This document shows positions 62,222 to 64,000 of a DNA stretch of 64,000 bases, piece by piece. Position 1 is the first letter of the stretch, and the number at the start of each line of letters is the position of its first letter. The DNA comes from Pyrus communis. Taxonomy: Eukaryota; Streptophyta; Magnoliopsida; Rosales; Rosaceae. The notes under the pieces were generated by a model that saw nothing but the letters and a program-made list of their open reading frames with translations, was not told the origin of the DNA and did not search any database. The position numbers and the translations under genes are program-made. The DNA lies in assembly GCF_963583255.1 (NCBI RefSeq), contig NC_084803.1, positions 4,375,621-4,439,620 of the forward strand, in the 5' to 3' direction.

Positions 62222-64000
62222 ATGGATTTCCACTTCCATCTATCGCCACAACTTTCCACATTTTCTATTCTTCTGACATGCTTTTTTGTGAGCATAGAGT
62301 CAGTAATTCCAAGCATTTCCACAGACAAAGAAGCCTTGATCTCATTCAAATCAACAGCCAATCTCCCTCCATATTTCTGGGACCAAAGCTCATCCCCGTG
62401 CACCAACTGGACTGGAGTTGTATGCAACAAACATGGCAAGAGAGTCATTGCTCTTGACCTCTCAGGCTTGGGACTCACAGGCACCATAAGCCCTCACATT
62501 GGTAACCTCTCCTTCCTCCATTCCCTCCAACTCCATAACAACAAATTAACCGGAACAATTCCCACTCAAATTTTCAACCTTTTTCGCTTGAGGTCGCTCA
62601 ACGTAAGCTCCAACACCCTACGAGGTTCACTTCCATCAAACATAACCCAATTGATGGCACTCGAAATCCTCGACTTGTCCTCAAACAACATCACAGGAAT
62701 CCTCCCGCAAAACCTTAGACAGTTGAAAAATCTCCAAGTCTTGAATTTGGCACGAAACAATTTTTTCGGTCCGATCCCACCATCGATTAGCAACCTTTCA
62801 TCCACCCTCACAAATTTGAATCTAGGTACAAACAGACTCAGTGGTACTATACCTAGTGAATTAGGTCACCTCCATAAACTCAAAGAACTCGACCTCGCCG
62901 TTAACCAACTCACCGGGACCATTGCCTCATCCATATACAACATTTCCTCTCTAGTTTTGTTCACTGTGGCTTCAAACCATCTGTGGGGTGAGATTCCTAG
63001 CAACATTGATGACACACTTCCAAATCTTTTGTACTTCAGGAATTGTATCAATCAATTCACAGGAAAAATTCCTCCTTCTCTACACAACATCTCTGGACTT
63101 CGATCAATTCGCATGTCTAACAACTTTCTTGAAGGAACAGTTCCACCGGGCCTCGGAAATCTTCCCTTCCTCGAAATGTACAACATTGGCTTCAATCGGA
63201 TAGTTAGCTACGGTGACAATGGTCTTAATTTCATTACTTCTTTGACAAACAGCAGTCGCTTAAGTTGGCTTGCGATTGATGAAAATCGGCTGGAAGGCCT
63301 AATTCCAGAGTCCATTGGCAACCTCTCCAAGGTTCTGTCAAAATTGTACATGGGAGGGAATCGAATTTATGGTAACATACCTGCCTCAATTAGTCAACTC
63401 AGTAGTTTAACTTTGCTAAATGTGAGCTACAATTCAATTTCTGGTGAAATCCCATCAGAAATTGGGCAGCTGAAAGAGTTGCAAATGCTTGGTTTAGCAA
63501 GAAATAAATTGTCTGGCACAATTCCAAACTCCTTAGGTAATATCATGAAATTGAACCATATTGATTTATCTGGAAACTACTTTGTTGGCCATATACCCCT
63601 TTCATTTTCAAACTTCCAGAAATTGCTTTCCATGGACTTATCCGACAATTTGCTCAACGGAAGTATTTCCGGAGAAATATTTCTAAACCTTCCTAGTTTG
63701 AGCACTATTCTCAATCTGTCTAACAATTTCCTGAGTGGACCTTTGCCTGAAGAATTAGGATCTCTCGCAAGTGTTGCCACTATTGACCTCTCTAGCAACC
63801 AGTTTTCGGGGTTGATTCCCAGCTCAATTGGAAAGTGTACAAGCTTGGACGGATTGTTCATGGCCAGAAACAAACTTTCAGGTCCCCTTCCAAATGCTCT
63901 TGGAGAAATGAGGGGTCTTGAGATTTTAGACCTCTCCTCGAACCAACTATCTGGCTTTATTCCTGATAAACTTCAAGACCTGCGTGTCCTTCGATACTTG
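62222..64000 (+). CDS. LRR receptor-like kinase, subfamily XII type (5' part)
   Basis: The frame is open from the ATG at 62222 to the window edge: 593 codons and no stop. A signal peptide covers about residues 1-28 (MDFHFHLSPQLSTFSILLTC). Next is an LRR N-terminal cap with STDKEALISFKS and the paired-cysteine motif PCTNWTGVVC. About twenty 24-residue LRRs of the LxxLxLxxNxLxGxIP type follow, including HIGNLSFLHSLQLHNNKLTG. Such ectodomains belong to plasma-membrane receptor kinases of the EFR/FLS2/Xa21 group (subfamily XII), which sense microbial or endogenous peptides. Transmembrane and kinase parts would lie beyond 64000, so kinase identity is inferred. I saw no internal stop or frameshift. 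Confidence 0.9.
   Translation, partial: MDFHFHLSPQLSTFSILLTCFFVSIESVIPSISTDKEALISFKSTANLPPYFWDQSSSPCTNWTGVVCNKHGKRVIALDLSGLGLTGTISPHIGNLSFLHSLQLHNNKLTGTIPTQIFNLFRLRSLNVSSNTLRGSLPSNITQLMALEILDLSSNNITGILPQNLRQLKNLQVLNLARNNFFGPIPPSISNLSSTLTNLNLGTNRLSGTIPSELGHLHKLKELDLAVNQLTGTIASSIYNISSLVLFTVASNHLWGEIPSNIDDTLPNLLYFRNCINQFTGKIPPSLHNISGLRSIRMSNNFLEGTVPPGLGNLPFLEMYNIGFNRIVSYGDNGLNFITSLTNSSRLSWLAIDENRLEGLIPESIGNLSKVLSKLYMGGNRIYGNIPASISQLSSLTLLNVSYNSISGEIPSEIGQLKELQMLGLARNKLSGTIPNSLGNIMKLNHIDLSGNYFVGHIPLSFSNFQKLLSMDLSDNLLNGSISGEIFLNLPSLSTILNLSNNFLSGPLPEELGSLASVATIDLSSNQFSGLIPSSIGKCTSLDGLFMARNKLSGPLPNALGEMRGLEILDLSSNQLSGFIPDKLQDLRVLRYL

Noticed and set aside
62146..63873. Minus-strand and alternative plus-strand frames over the receptor-kinase gene
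   Set aside because: They are shadows of the continuous LRR reading frame that starts at 62222.

Overview
This is plant nuclear DNA. Genes are split by short GT-AG introns, intergenic space is AT-rich and dense in small transposons, and the coded proteins are flowering-plant families: a snakin/GASA peptide, CYP81 cytochromes P450, NRAMP, a DUF620 protein, an APD-type RING ligase and a receptor kinase. The three Cassandra LTRs, the MITE load and the protein sequences fit a woody eudicot. I favour Rosaceae (apple or pear type), as inference only.

Layout: 222-1602 is a Mutator-like element with long inverted ends and a perfect 9-bp target duplication. A PRISE-type reductase (progesterone 5-beta-reductase/iridoid-synthase-like, minus strand) lies at 2346-3603. 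A tRNA-derived SINE with a 14-bp target duplication follows at 4757-4946. Then come an ARM/TPR protein (6101-7924, minus), a DUF620 protein (11394-13667, minus), a long gene-free stretch with a MITE, and a snakin-type GASA gene (20857-21434, plus). A 12-exon membrane-anchored aspartic protease (23882-28755, minus), a 5-exon Pumilio protein (30224-33166, minus), an NRAMP3/4-type metal transporter (37185-39813, minus) and an 8-exon APD-type RING E3 ligase (40662-42910, minus) follow. Next is a tandem CYP81-type pair on the plus strand: a broken copy (43656-45675) and an intact one (46617-48780).

From about 49 kb to 62 kb the window is a repeat-rich block. It holds a LINE relic, a decayed Ty3/Gypsy element (51579-55317, minus) with a complete Cassandra TRIM nested in its gag region (54545-55206, perfect 5-bp target duplication), a solo Cassandra LTR (60951-61228), several MITEs and fresh tandem duplications. 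The window ends inside an LRR receptor-kinase gene (62222 onward, plus) whose reading frame is still open at the edge.

The genes do not form one pathway. Two relations stand out. The ARM/TPR, aspartic-protease and Pumilio trio resembles, from memory, a cluster on Arabidopsis chromosome 5. The P450 pair is a recent local duplication with one copy decaying. Exon limits were read by hand from splice sites and frame continuity, with no transcript evidence. No clearly new biological system was found; the most informative structures are the nested 5S-bearing retroelement and the PUF RNA-recognition code.
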